From NCBI GenBank assembly GCA_018268545.1, contig JAFDWI010000311.1, forward strand, positions 1 through 6,299: a stretch of 6,299 nucleotides of DNA. The letters are read 5' to 3'. This DNA comes from Actinomycetota bacterium (GTDB lineage: Bacteria; Actinomycetota; Acidimicrobiia; Acidimicrobiales; Iamiaceae). The notes beneath the pieces are model-generated. The model had not been told where the DNA came from. It did not search any database and was given only the letters and a program-made list of their open reading frames with translations. This document shows, one piece after another, positions 1 through 5,623 of the stretch (within the stretch, counting starts at the first letter, position 1; each line of letters opens with the position of its first letter). Position numbers and translations under genes: made by a program.

Positions 1-110
1 ATGCCGCTCGGCACGGGTTCCCCATCGTGGATTTCCAACAGCGTTTCGCCGAATGGTGGCGCGTGCTTCTCGGCCACCTGATCGACGCGGCACAGTCCCA
101 GGAGGATTGA
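1..110 (+). CDS. C-terminal end of an unidentified protein (partial)
   Basis: The third forward frame is open from the window edge to a TGA at 108-110 and encodes 35 residues, including GFPIVDFQQRFAEWWRVLLG and ending AQSQED. The alternation of hydrophobic and charged residues with two adjacent Trp looks like a C-terminal amphipathic helix of a folded protein, and codons are G/C-ending like the neighbours. The first forward frame also begins with ATG at position 1 but stops after 26 codons and reads less like protein. I do not recognise the family. The gene lies 90 bases upstream of pta on the same strand, so it could be transcribed with it, although a separate promoter is likely present before pta. 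Confidence 0.55.
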   Translation, partial: AARHGFPIVDFQQRFAEWWRVLLGHLIDAAQSQED

Positions 111-134
111 CCCGCAAGGGCATCCCGTCGGGTC

Positions 135-152
135 GTCGACGTCGACGTCGAC
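135..152. repeat. Three tandem GTCGAC palindromes upstream of pta
   Basis: GTCGAC occurs three times head to tail without interruption. Each unit is its own reverse complement, so the whole 18 bases is one perfect palindrome. It ends 20 bases before the candidate -10 box of pta, which places it over the -35 region. That position suits an operator or a DNA-bending site. Chance remains possible, because GTCGAC-like words are common in such GC-rich DNA. Confidence 0.5.
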
Positions 153-172
153 CGCAGTCGATCGTCGCTCGG

Positions 173-178
173 TAGGCT
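173..178 (+). promoter_or_regulatory. Candidate -10 box for pta
   Basis: TAGGCT fits the actinobacterial TANNNT -10 pattern. Transcription would start near 185, giving a leader of roughly 15 bases before the pta ATG at 201. No convincing -35 hexamer is present. A very similar box, TAGCCT, lies before ackA. This is a motif call only. Confidence 0.35.
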
Positions 179-200
179 CGGCGTCCGCGACGATGATGCG

Positions 201-2282
201 ATGAACGAGGCACACGTGGAGGATCCGACCCCGAACAGCATCTACGTCGCGGCGCCCGAAGGTGCGACCGGCAAGTCGCTGATCACCCTCGGTCTGATGG
301 AGATCCTGATCCGACGCGTCGGGACGATCGGCGTGTTCCGACCGGTGGTCCGCACGGCCGACCCCGGCGACGACCTGCTGGGTCGCCGACTCGTCGAGGC
401 GATCGGCGACGGCTCGACAACCCGACTCGGGATCGGGGTCACCTACGCCGACGTGCACCACGATCCGGGCGGCGCGATGGAACGGATCGTCACCGCCTAT
501 CGCGCCCTCGCCGGACAGTGCGACGTGGTCGTCGTGGTCGGCTCCGACTACACCGACATCGCCGGGCCGACCGAGTTTTCGTTCAACGGCCGCGTCGCGG
601 CGAACCTCGGCACGCCGGTGTTGCTCGCGATCAGCGCGCACGAGCGCAGCGCCACCGATGTCGCGCAGGTGGCCGAGATGGCGATCGCGGAGCTGACCGA
701 CACGCACGCGACGACGATCGGTGTGGTCGCAAATCGATGTGCGCCCGATGCGCTCGATGCGATCCGCACGGCGCTCGCCACGACGAACCTGCCGGCGTGG
801 GCGATTCCCGAGGTGCCGTTGCTGTCGGCCCCACGGCTCGACGAGATCCGCGACGCGCTCGGCGCCGAGTTGCTCCACGGCGACCCGGCGACCCTCGAGC
901 GTGAGACGGCGGGGCAGTTCATCGGCGCGATGACCGTCGACCACATCCTCGAACGCCTGCACCCCGGCGTGCTCTACATCGTCGCCGGGGACCGTTCCGA
1001 CGTGCTCGTCGCGCTCGCCGCGGCGCACAGCGCACCTGACCTTCCCAGCCTCGGCGGGATCATCGTGAACGGCGGCTACCGCCCCACTCCCGGGGTCGAC
1101 TCCCTGTTGGCGTCCCTCGACGGTGGCTTGCCGATCATGGCGACCGAGCACGACTCCTACACGACCGCCCAGATCGTGTCGACGACCCGAGGCCGCCTCG
1201 CGACGGGCACACAACGCAAGATCGACGTGGCGTTGGCAACCTTCGACGCGCATGTGGACGCGACGCGTTTCGGCGCACTGTTGGACGTGCCACGGTCCGA
1301 TGTGGTCACCCCGCTCATGTTCGAGGCGACCCTGATCGAAGCGGCTCGCACCCGCCGCCGCACGATCGTGCTGCCCGAAGGTGACGAGGACCGGATCCTG
1401 CGTGCAACGGCGACGGTGCTCGATCGTGGGGTGGCCGACATCGTGCTGCTGGGATCGGAGGCGTCGATCACGGCCCGAGCGGGCACGCTCGGTCTCGACA
1501 TCTCCGCGGCGACCATCGTCGACCCGAGGCGTTCGGAGCTGCTCGAGGGTTTCGCTACCGAGTTCGCCCGCCTGCGTGCAAGCAAGGGGGTCGAGCTGGA
1601 TGTGGCCCGCGACCTGCTGCGTGACGTGTCCTATTTCGGCACGATGATGGTGCAGCTCGGCCACGCGGACGGCATGGTCTCGGGCGCCACCCATTCCACC
1701 GCGCACACCGTCACCCCCGCGTTCCAGATCATCAAGACCATCCCCGGGGTGTCGAAGGTCTCCTCGGTGTTCTTCATGTGTCTCCCGGACCGGGTCCTGG
1801 TGTACGGCGACTGTGCGGTGATCCCGGATCCGACCGCGCCTGAGTTGGCCGACATCGCGATCGCCTCGGCCGACACCGCGGCCCGGTTCGGAGTCGAGCC
1901 GCGTGTCGCGATGTTGTCGTATTCGACGGGTGACTCGGGCAGTGGCGCCGATGTGGACAAGGTCCGCACCGCGACGGGGTTGGTCACGTCTCGACGGCCG
2001 GACCTGGTCGTGGCCGGACCGATGCAGTACGACGCGGCGGTCGATGCGACGGTCGGCGCGGCGAAGTTGCCCGGTTCGCCGGTCGCGGGGCGGGCAACGG
2101 TGTTCGTGTTCCCCGACCTGAACACCGGCAACAACACCTACAAGGCGGTGCAACGTTCTGCGGGCGCGGTTGCGATCGGTCCGGTCCTGCAGGGCCTGCG
2201 TAAACCGGTGAACGATCTGTCGCGGGGTGCAACGGTGCGCGACATCATCAACACCGTCGCGATCACCGCGGCCCAGGCATGA
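201..2282 (+). CDS. pta: Phosphate acetyltransferase, long three-domain form
   Basis: Catalyses acetyl-CoA + phosphate = acetyl phosphate + CoA in the cytoplasm, paired with acetate kinase. At 693 residues it is the long form, as in E. coli and mycobacteria. Residues 14-200 are an AAA_26/BioD-like P-loop domain with APEGATGKS at about 18-26 and PVVRT near 48. Residues about 205-330 match the DRTGG-type middle domain. From about 365 to the end is the PTA/PTB catalytic domain: TIVLPEGDEDR, MVSGATHSTAHTV near 492, YGDCAVIPDPTA near 535, YSTGDSGSG near 574, and FVFPDLNTGNNTYKAVQRS near 637. The ATG at 201 gives a short natural N-terminus before the P-loop. It overlaps the stop of a three-codon ATG-ATG-CGA reading (193-204) by ATGA. 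The gene looks intact. Its usual partner ackA lies 1.15 kb downstream, separated by toxin-antitoxin genes. Confidence 0.97.
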   Translation: MNEAHVEDPTPNSIYVAAPEGATGKSLITLGLMEILIRRVGTIGVFRPVVRTADPGDDLLGRRLVEAIGDGSTTRLGIGVTYADVHHDPGGAMERIVTAYRALAGQCDVVVVVGSDYTDIAGPTEFSFNGRVAANLGTPVLLAISAHERSATDVAQVAEMAIAELTDTHATTIGVVANRCAPDALDAIRTALATTNLPAWAIPEVPLLSAPRLDEIRDALGAELLHGDPATLERETAGQFIGAMTVDHILERLHPGVLYIVAGDRSDVLVALAAAHSAPDLPSLGGIIVNGGYRPTPGVDSLLASLDGGLPIMATEHDSYTTAQIVSTTRGRLATGTQRKIDVALATFDAHVDATRFGALLDVPRSDVVTPLMFEATLIEAARTRRRTIVLPEGDEDRILRATATVLDRGVADIVLLGSEASITARAGTLGLDISAATIVDPRRSELLEGFATEFARLRASKGVELDVARDLLRDVSYFGTMMVQLGHADGMVSGATHSTAHTVTPAFQIIKTIPGVSKVSSVFFMCLPDRVLVYGDCAVIPDPTAPELADIAIASADTAARFGVEPRVAMLSYSTGDSGSGADVDKVRTATGLVTSRRPDLVVAGPMQYDAAVDATVGAAKLPGSPVAGRATVFVFPDLNTGNNTYKAVQRSAGAVAIGPVLQGLRKPVNDLSRGATVRDIINTVAITAAQA

Positions 2283-2314
2283 CAACCGGCACCAAGCACC
2301 CCGATGCGCTCGGT

Positions 2315-2336
2315 CCCATTTCGGGACTAAAATGGG
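2315..2336 (+). promoter_or_regulatory. Promoter/operator of the RHH-VapC pair
   Basis: CCCATTT (2315-2321) and AAATGGG (2330-2336) form a perfect 7-bp inverted repeat around an 8-base spacer. A second, shorter inverted repeat, GTCCC/GGGAC (2313-2317 and 2323-2327), overlaps it. TAAAAT at 2328-2333 is a strong -10 match and lies inside the right arm. It is followed by six bases and then the ATG at 2340, so the mRNA would begin at or next to the start codon (leaderless). A palindrome covering the -10 box is the expected layout for autorepression by a ribbon-helix-helix antitoxin or its complex with the toxin. Confidence 0.6.
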
Positions 2337-2339
2337 CCC

Positions 2340-2594
2340 ATGGCAGAAATGCACGTTCGAAACATTCCTGATGCCCTGCATGCGGCGCTTCGCGAACGCG
2401 CCAAGGCCGATGGCCGGTCGATGTCCGCTCAGTCGATCGTGCTGCTCGAACAGGCGCTCGCCGGCAGCAGCGCGGCGCTCACTCGGGACGATGCGATTGC
2501 TCGACTCCGCACGATCCAAGCTCGTTCACACATTCGTGATGACGAGCCGCCTGCCGAGGCGATGGTCCGAGCGGACCGGGAAATGCGTGGCTGA
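2340..2594 (+). CDS. vapB: Ribbon-helix-helix antitoxin, FitA/VapB-like
   Basis: Encodes 84 residues. Residues 4-42 (MHVRNIPDALHAALRERAKA, then DGRSMSAQSIVLLEQAL) match the Arc/FitA type of ribbon-helix-helix: a beta strand for DNA contact, helix A, a GRSMSA turn, helix B. The C-terminal half (43-84) is polar and charged, typical of the flexible toxin-binding tail of VapB-type antitoxins. The expected role is to neutralise the PIN toxin encoded next and to repress the pair's own promoter as a dimer. The ATG at 2340 is preceded by no Shine-Dalgarno sequence but by TAAAAT at leaderless spacing, which supports this start. The reading frame overlaps the toxin start by 8 bases, which suggests translational coupling. 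It begins 57 bases after pta. The RHH call is firm; FitA versus another RHH subfamily is less so. Confidence 0.88.
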   Translation: MAEMHVRNIPDALHAALRERAKADGRSMSAQSIVLLEQALAGSSAALTRDDAIARLRTIQARSHIRDDEPPAEAMVRADREMRG

Positions 2595-3015
2595 CCGGGC
2601 ACTCGTCGTCGACGCTTCGGTCGCGCTGAAATGGGTTGTCACCGAAGATGGCTCGGTTCAGGCGAACGGTCTGCTCGATCAGGTTGCCGGCGGTGGCCTG
2701 ACGCTCGTCGCTCCCGGGCACCTCTTGGGCGAGGTGGGTAACGGCCTCCGGAAGCGGGTCGCGCAGCGCGTGTTGACGCGTGCCGACGCGATCGCTGGTT
2801 TCGACGCGATCGGCCGCGTCGGCATCGAGTTCGTGTCGGGCCGGCTCCACTGGGGTCGCACGCTCCGAGCCGCGCTCGACTGGAACCTCACCACCTACGA
2901 CGCGCTGTATCTGCTGCTCGCCGAAGATCTGGGTGTCGACCTCGTCACCGCAGACCGACGCCTCATCGACGCCGCACGGCACCATCATCTGGCGGCACGC
3001 ACCCTGTCGGTTTGA
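2587..3015 (+). CDS. vapC: PIN-domain ribonuclease toxin, VapC family
   Basis: Encodes 142 residues starting at a GTG that overlaps the antitoxin end by 8 bases. VapC toxins are Mg-dependent endoribonucleases that cut specific RNAs, often tRNA or rRNA. The four expected acidic residues are all present: D9 in VVDASVALKW, E49 in LLGEVGNGL, D105 in TTYDALYLLLAE and D123 in LVTADRRL. Spacing and total length are normal for the family, so the enzyme is probably active. The frame stays open upstream into pta, but those codons read as an unrelated Arg/Pro-rich shadow of pta and the antitoxin, whereas the PIN fold starts just after the GTG. The tail RHHHLAARTLSV is the usual short C-terminus. Which RNA it cuts cannot be told from sequence. 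Confidence 0.92.
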   Translation: MADRALVVDASVALKWVVTEDGSVQANGLLDQVAGGGLTLVAPGHLLGEVGNGLRKRVAQRVLTRADAIAGFDAIGRVGIEFVSGRLHWGRTLRAALDWNLTTYDALYLLLAEDLGVDLVTADRRLIDAARHHHLAARTLSV

Positions 3016-3059
3016 CTGCACCTTTGTTCGCATCGGCCGCATTGTTCGTGGATTCGTGC

Positions 3060-3084
3060 CACCAGGGTTGACACACTGGTGCCC
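3060..3084 (+). promoter_or_regulatory. Candidate operator/promoter of the orphan antitoxin
   Basis: CACCAG (3060-3065) and CTGGTG (3076-3081) form a perfect 6-bp inverted repeat with a 10-base spacer, just before the ATG at 3085. CACACT at 3072-3077 is a weak -10 candidate (A at position 2, T at position 6), with seven bases to the ATG, close to the geometry seen at the other antitoxin genes. The palindrome spans this box and fits autorepression. The promoter element itself is uncertain. Confidence 0.4.
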
Positions 3085-3339
3085 ATGGCGCTCCACATTG
3101 ATTCGCCCGTCGCCGAATCCCTCGCTCGCGAAGTCGCAACGCTCGCGAACGAAACCCTTACCCAGGCGACCGCCAATTCGCTCGAGGAACGTCTCGCGCG
3201 CTTGCCGGCTCGCGGCACCACGACGAGCGCGTCGACACGGTTGCAAGGCCTGGCCGACGAATACGCCGAACTCGATGTCGCCAGCCACCAGCCGCCAGAC
3301 GACATCTTGGGATATGACGCTGACAGGCTTCCGACATGA
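3085..3339 (+). CDS. vapB: VapB-type antitoxin (PSK-factor/Rv0623-like), orphan
   Basis: Encodes 84 residues. The start MALHIDSPVAESLAREVATL and the end PPDDILGYDADRLPT match the VapB subfamily known as Rv0623-like or PSK transcription factor: an N-terminal ribbon-helix-helix, a helical linker, and a conserved ILGYD near the C-terminus that contacts the toxin. Members normally sit directly before a vapC gene whose start overlaps their stop. Here ATGA at 3336-3339 preserves such an overlap, but the reading from that ATG ends after 17 codons and has no PIN motifs, so the toxin is missing. The next gene is ackA. A GTG at 3079 could add two residues; the ATG at 3085 is preferred because homologues begin with MAL. 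It may still bind its operator or counter a related toxin elsewhere; that is inference. Confidence 0.82.
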   Translation: MALHIDSPVAESLAREVATLANETLTQATANSLEERLARLPARGTTTSASTRLQGLADEYAELDVASHQPPDDILGYDADRLPT

Positions 3340-3389
3340 CCAATCCAGCGCCATCGGGACGCGACAGAGCGCGGCCCGGGTGCCGGTAG
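3336..3389 (+). pseudogene. Possible remnant start of a deleted vapC
   Basis: ATG at 3336 overlaps the TGA of the preceding VapB-type antitoxin as ATGA, the usual VapB-VapC junction. The frame encodes MTNPAPSGRDRARPGCR and stops at TAG 3387-3389, inside the candidate -10 box of ackA. No PIN start such as an IVVDTSA-like strand follows. Either the toxin was deleted just behind its start codon, or the overlap is chance. Little more can be said from 17 codons. Confidence 0.25.
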
Positions 3390-3392
3390 CCT
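3387..3392 (+). promoter_or_regulatory. Candidate -10 box for the ackA leader
   Basis: TAGCCT matches TANNNT and closely resembles the TAGGCT before pta. Seven bases separate it from an ATG at 3400, placing the transcript start at or next to that codon. ackA itself begins 32 bases further on, so ackA would have its own promoter despite the pta-TA-ackA order. No clear -35 element is visible. Confidence 0.4.
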
Positions 3393-3399
3393 CGGTGCG

Positions 3400-3435
3400 A
3401 TGAAGGCGGGCTCGGTCGGCGCGGTGGCGAGATGA
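3400..3435 (+). CDS. Possible 11-residue leader ORF overlapping the ackA start
   Basis: ATG at 3400 reads MKAGSVGAVAR and ends at TGA 3433-3435, which overlaps the ackA ATG (3432-3434) as ATGA. The ATG sits seven bases behind TAGCCT, so it would be the first codon of a leaderless transcript. Ribosomes ending here could restart at ackA, which has only a weak purine-rich stretch (GGCGAG) directly before its ATG. The peptide has no run of a regulatory amino acid, so a coupling role is more plausible than attenuation. It may be a chance ORF. Confidence 0.35.
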   Translation: MKAGSVGAVAR

Positions 3436-4625
3436 CCGGGACGATCCTCGTTTTCAATGCCGGGTCATCCTCAGTCAAGTACGAGCTGATCGACAGTGCG
3501 GTTTGCCACAGCCTCGCGTCGGGATTGGTGGAACGCGTCGGACACGACGACGCGGTCATTCATCACCGTGTCGGTGACACCGAGATCACCGGGCCGGTCG
3601 CGGCGGTCGATCACACCAGCGCCGTGCGGGCCGTGATCGACGCGTTCGCGACGCACGGTCCGGCACTAGCCGAGGCAGGCATCGGTGGCGTGGGGCACCG
3701 GGTCGTGATGGGCGGTGAGATGTTCGCCCCGACGTTGATCACCGACGACGTGCTCGCCGCGATCGACGCGCTCGCGCCGTTGGCTCCGCTGCACAACCCG
3801 GCAAACGCCGCGACGATCCGCGTCGCGCGCGAACTGCTCGCCGATGTCCCGCACGTCGCTGTTTTCGACACGGCGTTCTTCCATGACCTGCCGGCCCCAG
3901 CCGCGCACTACGCGATCGACCCGACCTTCGCCACCGAACACGCGATCCGCCGTTACGGTTTCCACGGGATCTCCCACGAGTACGTGTCGGGAACCGTGAC
4001 CGCGCACCTCGGTGACCGCGGGCGCCCGTTGCGTCAGATCGTGTTGCACTTGGGCAACGGCGCGTCGGCCTCGGCTGTTGTGGGTGGGTGCCCGGTCGAG
4101 ACATCGATGGGCCTCACACCCCTGGAAGGCTTGGTGATGGGGACCCGTTCGGGCGACATCGACCCGGCCGTCGCGTTCTATCTGCACCGCGAGCTGGGCA
4201 TGGATATCGATGCGATCGACCACTTGCTCAACTACGGATCGGGACTGGCCGGGATGACCGGCACGAACGACGTGCGCGACATCCAGGCCCGCATCACCAA
4301 CGGGGACGCCGCCGCCCGTGCGGCAATGGACATCTACGTGCATCGTCTCGTCAAATACGTCGGCGCGTACAGCGCGGTGATGGGTGGCGTGGATGCATTG
4401 GCCTTCACCGCCGGGGTCGGCGAGCACGACGCGGTGCTCCGCGCGCAAGTGTGCGCTCCGCTTGGTTTCCTTGGTATCGCGGTCGATGCCGAACGCAACG
4501 CCCGGGCCGCGCACGGCGCTGAGTCACAGGTGATTTCGCCCGACGAGGCGCCGGTTCGGGTGCTCGTCGTGCCGACCCGCGAAGAACACGCCATCGCCCG
4601 CCAGGTCACCGAGCTGCTGAGTTGA
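3432..4625 (+). CDS. ackA: Acetate kinase
   Basis: Transfers the phosphoryl group between acetyl phosphate and ADP, giving acetate and ATP, and reversibly activates acetate. Length is 397 residues, normal for the family (about 400). ASKHA-fold and active-site motifs are in place: FNAGSSSVKYEL with N9 and K16 (adenosine/phosphate pocket), GHRVVMGG with R90, H121 in PLHNPANA, FDTAFFHDLP with D146, RRYGFHGISHEYV with H178, LHLGNGASASAV, GLVMGTRSGDIDP with R239, FTAGVGEHDAVLR near 325-337, and VVPTREEHAIARQ with the Mg-binding Glu at about 384. N9, R90, H121, D146, H178 and R239 correspond by motif to the well-studied Methanosarcina enzyme. The ATG at 3432 places the first beta strand directly at the N-terminus and has no in-frame alternative close by. 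Nothing suggests damage. It acts with pta in the cytoplasm. Confidence 0.98.
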   Translation: MTGTILVFNAGSSSVKYELIDSAVCHSLASGLVERVGHDDAVIHHRVGDTEITGPVAAVDHTSAVRAVIDAFATHGPALAEAGIGGVGHRVVMGGEMFAPTLITDDVLAAIDALAPLAPLHNPANAATIRVARELLADVPHVAVFDTAFFHDLPAPAAHYAIDPTFATEHAIRRYGFHGISHEYVSGTVTAHLGDRGRPLRQIVLHLGNGASASAVVGGCPVETSMGLTPLEGLVMGTRSGDIDPAVAFYLHRELGMDIDAIDHLLNYGSGLAGMTGTNDVRDIQARITNGDAAARAAMDIYVHRLVKYVGAYSAVMGGVDALAFTAGVGEHDAVLRAQVCAPLGFLGIAVDAERNARAAHGAESQVISPDEAPVRVLVVPTREEHAIARQVTELLS

Positions 4626-4634
4626 TGCCGACCG

Positions 4635-5018
4635 TTGGAACTCGCCGACCCGTACGCGTCGAACCTGTTCGTCACCCCGCTCACCTGCTCGCTGGTCGGA
4701 CAAACGATGGACGTCACACTCATAGCCCCGAGTGCGGCCGCCGAGGCTTACCGCTCGACCACGGTCGCCGAACGCTACTACAGCAATTTCGGACTGAACC
4801 CCGACGTTGTACCGTTGCTTGCGGAAGGCGGTTTGACGGTGTCTGGCACCGACGCCGACGGCGAACCGCGCATCGTTGAACTCCACGCCCACCCGTGGTT
4901 CGTTGCAACCTTGTTCGTTCCCCAGACCTCGAGTCGGCCCTACAAGCCACATCCACTGGTGCGAGCCTTGGTCGAACAGGCCACAGCGCACCTTGTCGGT
5001 TCTCGATACGAGCGTTGA
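4635..5018 (+). pseudogene. C-terminal half of a CTP-synthase-like glutamine amidotransferase relative
   Basis: About 127 residues, readable from a TTG ten bases after ackA. The segments DPYASNLFVTPLTCSLVGQT, ERYYSNFGLNPDVVPLLAEG, DADGEPRIVELHAHPWFVAT and LFVPQTSSRPYKPHPLVRAL match the C-terminal half of the family annotated as CTP synthase C-terminal region-related protein, a class I amidotransferase-like fold of about 230 residues. The missing N-terminal half would hold the nucleophile-elbow motif (GTCGGFQ-like), so no amidotransferase chemistry is expected. The usual distal His/Glu region reads FVPQ. There is no ATG, no room for the missing half because ackA ends at 4625, and the fragment lies in the ackA reading frame behind its TGA. 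Most likely a gene truncated by rearrangement; translation by reinitiation after ackA is possible but unproven. The family call is from recalled motifs. Confidence 0.7.
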
Positions 5019-5063
5019 AGCTGGGGCTCGACGGGTGCAGGTAGCGGCCCTGGCAGTTGCGGT

Positions 5064-5390
5064 TCAGATGCAGTCGACCGCGATTGCGAGTGCCGTACAA
5101 ACCGCCCGCATCCGTTCGGCTGCAAGAGTTCCCAATCGATCGGTGAGCACAGCGGTTGACACCGATTCGACCGAGTCGAGATTCGCGACACAAAGCAGTG
5201 GGACCGGGTCGTCGCCGGGTTCGAGGAGCACCTCGCTGGGCAAACCGCGGATCGTGGTGGTGAGTGGTGCAACAAGCGCTCTACCGAGCCGCGGGATCGC
5301 CGCGTCACGCGACAAAACCACCACCGGCCGCCGACCGATGTCAGGCAGCTCACACCACCACACCTCGCCACGCTGAGGCCCCGCGATCAC
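5064..5390 (-). CDS. mazF: MazF/PemK-family endoribonuclease toxin
   Basis: Encodes 108 residues from a GTG at 5390-5388 that overlaps the antitoxin stop as GTGA. MazF toxins cut single-stranded RNA at short sequence motifs. Family features in order: RGEVWWCELP at 7-16 (first strand), RRPVVVLSRD at 20-29 with the conserved catalytic Arg region, LVAPLTTTIRGLPSEVLLEP at 39-58 with the conserved Thr region, and LLCVANLDSVESV at 65-77 (usually VNLDxLxTV). The C-terminal helix LGTLAAERMRAVCTALAIAV is also typical. An upstream ATG at 5432 would add 14 residues lying wholly inside the antitoxin gene; the GTG is preferred because RGEVWW normally begins within a few residues of the start. It converges with the amidotransferase fragment, 45 bases away. 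The toxin looks intact. Confidence 0.92.
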   Translation of the reverse strand: MIAGPQRGEVWWCELPDIGRRPVVVLSRDAAIPRLGRALVAPLTTTIRGLPSEVLLEPGDDPVPLLCVANLDSVESVSTAVLTDRLGTLAAERMRAVCTALAIAVDCI

Positions 5391-5623
5391 GACGCTGCAG
5401 CTGCCGAGCGGAAGCTGGCAAGGTCGCCCCATTCGTCGAGTTCGTCGACCCCGTGCTCGTCATACGCTCGATAGGCACGGTCGATCTCTGCGGCCCGGTG
5501 GCGAACAAGCAGCGCATCGAGCGCCGCGTCGAACAGCGCCGCATCGGTCGGTGCATCAACGATCCGTCGAGCCTCGGCCAGGCGGTCGCCATCGACCGTG
5601 GTGCTCACACGAACGCGTGCCAT
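5387..5623 (-). CDS. mazE: MazE-type ribbon-helix-helix antitoxin
   Basis: Encodes 78 residues. MARVRVSTTVDGDRLAEARR begins a ribbon-helix-helix DNA-binding domain (strand RVRVSTTV, then two helices to about residue 46). The tail AYRAYDEHGVDELDEWGDLA followed by SFR is the acidic, Trp-containing toxin-binding segment seen in actinobacterial MazE5/MazE9-like antitoxins. It is the expected neutraliser of the MazF encoded directly behind it; the stop TGA overlaps the toxin GTG by four bases (GTGA), a sign of coupled translation. An ATG 27 bases upstream is in frame, but the ATG at 5623 is preferred since MARVRVS is the natural domain start and TATAGT sits at leaderless spacing before it. CATGCCAT repeats flank the box and may be operator sites for autorepression. 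Confidence 0.88.
   Translation of the reverse strand: MARVRVSTTVDGDRLAEARRIVDAPTDAALFDAALDALLVRHRAAEIDRAYRAYDEHGVDELDEWGDLASFRSAAAAS

Noticed and set aside
109..134. Hairpin GACCCG/CGGGTC with inner GGG/CCC after the first partial gene, as a terminator
   Set aside because: The stem is interrupted, overlaps the stop codon and has no T-tract, so I cannot support termination.
2227..2586. N-terminal extension of the vapC frame back into pta
   Set aside because: The frame is open by chance; these residues are shadows of pta and the antitoxin, and the PIN domain begins immediately after the GTG at 2587.
3024..3048. TTGTTCG repeated twice, 18 bases apart, between vapC and the orphan antitoxin
   Set aside because: Seven bases without a palindrome or promoter relation is within what chance gives in such a gap.
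3068..3073. Perfect TTGACA taken as a -35 box
   Set aside because: A 17-base spacer would place the -10 box inside the antitoxin gene at about 3091, where no TANNNT occurs, and transcription would start after the ATG.
2479..3354. 291-codon open frame on the minus strand across both TA genes
   Set aside because: It runs opposite vapC and both antitoxins, has mixed low-complexity composition and matches no family I know; the forward-strand genes explain the DNA.
3400..3434. ATG at 3400 as the true ackA start with a sequencing frameshift
   Set aside because: AckA starting at 3432 has the canonical N-terminus (TILVFNAGSSS) and needs no extension.
3666..4514. 282-codon open frame antisense to ackA
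   Set aside because: It lies entirely opposite a well-conserved ackA and its protein is Arg/His/Val-rich with no recognisable domain; such antisense frames are usual in GC-rich genes.
4623..4625. ackA TGA as a selenocysteine codon joining ackA to the amidotransferase fragment
   Set aside because: AckA already has its normal length and C-terminus at this stop, there is no visible SECIS-like hairpin just downstream, and the fragment reads as a separate truncated gene.
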